64,000 nt of DNA from Streptomyces sp. NL15-2K (GTDB lineage Bacteria > Actinomycetota > Actinomycetes > Streptomycetales > Streptomycetaceae), in NCBI RefSeq assembly GCF_030551255.1, contig NZ_CP130630.1, positions 9,361,001-9,425,000 on the forward strand, read 5' to 3'. A model generated the notes under the pieces. That model was not told the origin of the DNA. It made no database searches and was given only the letters and a program-made list of their open reading frames with translations. Below are positions 61,529 to 64,000 of the stretch, piece after piece. The first letter of the stretch is position 1, and each line of letters begins with the position of its first letter. The position numbers and the translations under genes were made by a program.

Positions 61529-61542
61529 ATGAATCCGCCACA

Positions 61543-61588
61543 GCCGGCACCTCAACCCCTACCCCCTGGTCTAGCAAACCACCGCTAG
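61543..61588 (+). repeat. IS701-type end, right copy of the 46-bp inverted pair
   Basis: Reverse complement of 33571-33616 with four differences; the plus strand reads RHLNPYPLV and a TAG stop codon, the last codons of an IS701-type transposase. The outer 18 bp (61571-61588) form CTAGC-N8-GCTAG. No other part of the element remains, and it lies 14 bases after the PKS3 stop codon. Confidence 0.75.
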
Positions 61589-61629
61589 CCGCCAGCCGGT
61601 GACATGGATTTACACCAGGAATGGAAAGT

Positions 61630-64000
61630 ATGAATCTGGCGGAAAGATCCACTGAGCTGGCCGTTCTGAACTCACTGTTTATAGAATGCCTTCAGGGCAA
61701 GGAACAAATCGCATGGATCACGGGCCCGGTAGCGACCGGGAAATCGGCACTACTGAATGAATTTTCAGAAAGAATTTTGAAGCGCCGAGATGGCCTCACT
61801 CTGGAGGCGACATGCACCCGCTTTGAATGTCAATTCGAATTCGACCTTATTCGCCGCCTCTTTCAGTCGGATGGGGTTCCCCAGATATACGTCGAGCAGG
61901 TATCCGTACTGCTGGACAAGGCGCCGCTTGCCAATATCGAGCAGCTGCAGGATGGGGATGTTGTCTCTCTTGAGATGAAGTGCATCTTCGACGAGCTGCG
62001 CGCGATTTTCATTTACCTCGCTGAAGCACTGCCACTTGTCATCTGCGTTGACGACATCCAGTACGCGGACAAAATTTCTCTGCGGTTCCTTGCGTACTTG
62101 GCACGGCATGCCCGGCCCGGCCGCGTCTTCATAGTGCTCACGGAGAGAACCGGATCAGGTGAGTCCTGGGATTTGACAGATTTGTTTCGACAGCCGAACT
62201 GTCATCACATTCAATTAGCGCCGCTCTCTGCCATAGGGGTGGCCACGGTGCTCGCCAGGCATGGAATCTCGAAGAATCGTATCGATGACCTCGCGCCGCG
62301 AGTTCACGAGCTGACCGGAGGAAATCCGCATCTCGTGCAAGCGCTGGCCGAGGACATCGCGGAGGCGTCCGGTCAGCTTGCTCCCGGAAACGCGTACACC
62401 TTGTCCGCGCTGACCATACTTAACCGTTGTGATCCGCCAGATATCGCCACCGCGCAGGCGCTGGCCATAGTAAATGAGCCCGCAGACGCGACAGTCCTCG
62501 GCCAGATACTCGACCGGACGACGGAGGCCGCGAAGCGGTCGCTCGGCATCCTCGACGCCGCCGCTTTGCTCGACGGCCCGTTGTTCCGGCATGAGTCCAT
62601 TCGGGAGGCAGTACTCAGTACGATAACGACTGACGAGTACGCGGCCCTACATCGTCGTGCCGCGTACACGCTGAGCATCCACGAGCGCCCTGCCGGGGTC
62701 ATCGCCGCCCACATTATCGAGGCCGGGCGGATACGGGATCCATGGGCTGTTTCCATCCTCTGCGACGCAGCCGAGGACAGCCTGCGCGACGGGGAGGTGC
62801 ATTCGGCGATCCGGTATCTTCATCGTGCGTACCAGGACTGTGATGACGAGTCGGTCAGGCCGACGATCCTCGCGGATCTCGTGCGGGGAATGTGGCGGAT
62901 CGACCCCGCGGCGGCGGTCAATCACATTCCCGACTTGCTGAACGCTCTTCGTGGCGGTCATCTCGGTGGTCGGCAAGCGGTGATCTTGACGAACCTCTTG
63001 CTGTGGCAGGGCCAAGTGCGCGAAGCCGTCGAGATTCTGAACGCCCGAACCAGCCTGCTCACCGAGTCGCACGCCGCCGTTGAGCCGCTGCGCTGGGCAG
63101 CGGGCTTTCTGCCGGGTCTCGCTGACCACCAGATGCCCGGAAAAGCTGTCGCGCAGTGGCGGCTTTCGCAAAACCACGCGCCAGGTGATACGTCCTTGCG
63201 GAGCGCTATGGTTCCGCACATTGCGGACCAGACAACCCAGGAAATCCAGTTGGACGAATCGACCATCAGCTCGCTGTTGGTCGCACTGGTGCATCTCATC
63301 GGTTCGGAGCAGCTCATTCGCGCCGAGCAACTGTGTCAAGCACTCCTTGCCGACAAGGAACGCTATCGCGGCAGCCCGACCTGGGAGGCCCTGCTGCTCG
63401 CCGTGCACGCGCTGATCAAGATCCGCACCGGAGACCCCGCGGGCGCCGTGGCCGACGCGCGCCGCGCCATGGCCCTGCTGAACGCAAAAGGCTGGGGCAT
63501 TGCGCTCGGCGTGCCCCTCGCCTGCCTGCTGCTCGGCTACAGCGAGCTGGGAGAACACCAGCATGCGGCCGCCCTGCTGCGGGCGCGAGTGCCTGAGCCC
63601 GCGAAGGAAACTCCCATCGGTGCCCTGTACCTGCATGCGCGCGGACGCTACTACCTGTCCACCGGACGGCCGCATCCGGCGCTACACGACTTCGGCGTCT
63701 GCGAGGAGGTCTCCGCGCGCCTTCGATTCGACGTTCCCATGCTGGTCCCCTGGCGCATCGACACAGCGTGGGCCTACCTGAAGATAGGCGATAACGCCAA
63801 GGCCAAGGAGCTGCTCACCGCGCAGATGGAGAAGCTCGGCGAGGAGCAGGTGTGGACACGCGGCCTCTGCACACACGCGATGGCACTGGCCAGTCCCGTC
63901 CAGCAGCGGGCGCCTGCCTTGCGCAGGGCGACCGGGATGCTTTCAGGTAACAAGCTTGCCCAAGCTCAGGTCCTCGCCGACCTGAGCCACACGCTGAGTC
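61630..64000 (+). CDS. Large ATP-binding LuxR-type (LAL) pathway regulator, 5' part
   Basis: Open from ATG 61630 to the window end (790 codons); ATG 61621 is an in-frame alternative. AAA/STAND ATPase domain: Walker A WITGPVATGKSALL, Walker B PLVICVDDIQYAD, then the sensor-like ELTGGNPHLVQALAEDI. A helical repeat region follows (HRAYQDCDDESVRP, LLGYSELGEHQHAAALLRAR). The C-terminal LuxR helix-turn-helix expected for the family lies beyond the window. Codon 196 (62215-62217) is TTA, the usual bldA switch in pathway-specific activators. Its first ~200 codons are lower in GC than its end. It probably activates the PKS and tailoring genes. Confidence 0.83.
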   Translation, partial: MNLAERSTELAVLNSLFIECLQGKEQIAWITGPVATGKSALLNEFSERILKRRDGLTLEATCTRFECQFEFDLIRRLFQSDGVPQIYVEQVSVLLDKAPLANIEQLQDGDVVSLEMKCIFDELRAIFIYLAEALPLVICVDDIQYADKISLRFLAYLARHARPGRVFIVLTERTGSGESWDLTDLFRQPNCHHIQLAPLSAIGVATVLARHGISKNRIDDLAPRVHELTGGNPHLVQALAEDIAEASGQLAPGNAYTLSALTILNRCDPPDIATAQALAIVNEPADATVLGQILDRTTEAAKRSLGILDAAALLDGPLFRHESIREAVLSTITTDEYAALHRRAAYTLSIHERPAGVIAAHIIEAGRIRDPWAVSILCDAAEDSLRDGEVHSAIRYLHRAYQDCDDESVRPTILADLVRGMWRIDPAAAVNHIPDLLNALRGGHLGGRQAVILTNLLLWQGQVREAVEILNARTSLLTESHAAVEPLRWAAGFLPGLADHQMPGKAVAQWRLSQNHAPGDTSLRSAMVPHIADQTTQEIQLDESTISSLLVALVHLIGSEQLIRAEQLCQALLADKERYRGSPTWEALLLAVHALIKIRTGDPAGAVADARRAMALLNAKGWGIALGVPLACLLLGYSELGEHQHAAALLRARVPEPAKETPIGALYLHARGRYYLSTGRPHPALHDFGVCEEVSARLRFDVPMLVPWRIDTAWAYLKIGDNAKAKELLTAQMEKLGEEQVWTRGLCTHAMALASPVQQRAPALRRATGMLSGNKLAQAQVLADLSHTLS

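Noticed and set aside
33571..61588. Integrated plasmid or prophage bounded by att sites
   Set aside because: The 46-bp repeats are inverted, not direct, and encode the end of an IS701 transposase; no integrase, tRNA gene or phage genes are seen.
1..64000. tRNA and rRNA genes
   Set aside because: I saw no cloverleaf with the T-loop GGTTCGAATCC pattern and no rRNA-like segment while reading; a tRNAscan run would settle it.

Overview
The window is high-GC actinobacterial DNA and almost certainly comes from a Streptomyces chromosome. GTG starts are frequent, TTA codons are rare and sit in antibiotic-type genes, and one gene set encodes modular type I polyketide synthases. The left 32 kb carries housekeeping, efflux, siderophore and sulfur genes. 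The right 32 kb is a biosynthetic island littered with insertion-sequence debris.

Layout. 1-1.7 kb: 3' end of a transaldolase gene, an intact IS481-family element in a CCTAGG target, and an abutting short inverted-repeat element. 1.7-6.9 kb: a DHA2-type exporter divergent from an HxlR regulator, an acyl-CoA thioesterase, a hypothetical gene, and an alaA-like aminotransferase divergent from a second, probably leaderless, HxlR regulator with two palindromes between them. 6.8-12.1 kb: a translationally coupled pair of secreted membrane-anchored proteins (one with a VWA domain) and two divergent IucA/IucC siderophore synthetases. 12.1-16.1 kb: MarR/azoreductase divergon with a repeated operator, an SDR, and a vanadium-haloperoxidase-type gene. 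16.1-31.9 kb: a sulfur-scavenging block with a sulfatase, a coupled fragment of the formylglycine-generating enzyme, a peptide-type ABC importer, a ROK regulator, a TauD/AtsK-type dioxygenase, an orphan sulfonate-binding lipoprotein next to an ssuB remnant, an Rrf2 regulator, a DszC/SfnB-type flavin enzyme with a winged-helix regulator, and a TSUP exporter. Four tiny ORFs (three in the sulfur block, one before the haloperoxidase gene) share a pattern R-R-[HA]-[VI]-D-[LF]-x-[RH]-x-x-[SA]-A-x-C. They look like cysteine-sensing leader peptides, and at least three sit where a leaderless transcript would start.

32-36 kb: a 238-bp MITE-like element that supplies the stop codon of an rmlD-like reductase gene, a decayed IS701-family transposase, a MycE/TylE-like sugar O-methyltransferase whose C-terminus is IS701 sequence, and fused fragments of two more transposases. 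36-39 kb: a glycosyltransferase and an MFS exporter. 39.2-42.1 kb: a 47-residue peptide gene followed by a hairpin and three tandem paralogues with HExxH motifs, which together look like a small RiPP operon. 42.2-61.5 kb: three PKS genes, with a KSQ loading module, four further KS-containing modules and a C-terminal hydrolase. Long KS/AT/ACP segments are almost identical at DNA level, one module lacks the AT core, one ACP lacks its serine, and the last DH has lost its histidine. 61.6 kb to the end: the start of a large ATP-binding regulator with a TTA codon.

The right half reads as a bldA-influenced glycosylated polyketide cluster. A 46-bp IS701-type end occurs in opposite orientation on each side of it (33.6 and 61.5 kb). 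The most novel-looking unit is the peptide plus three HExxH enzymes. All assignments come from reading the sequence and from remembered family motifs; no database search was run.
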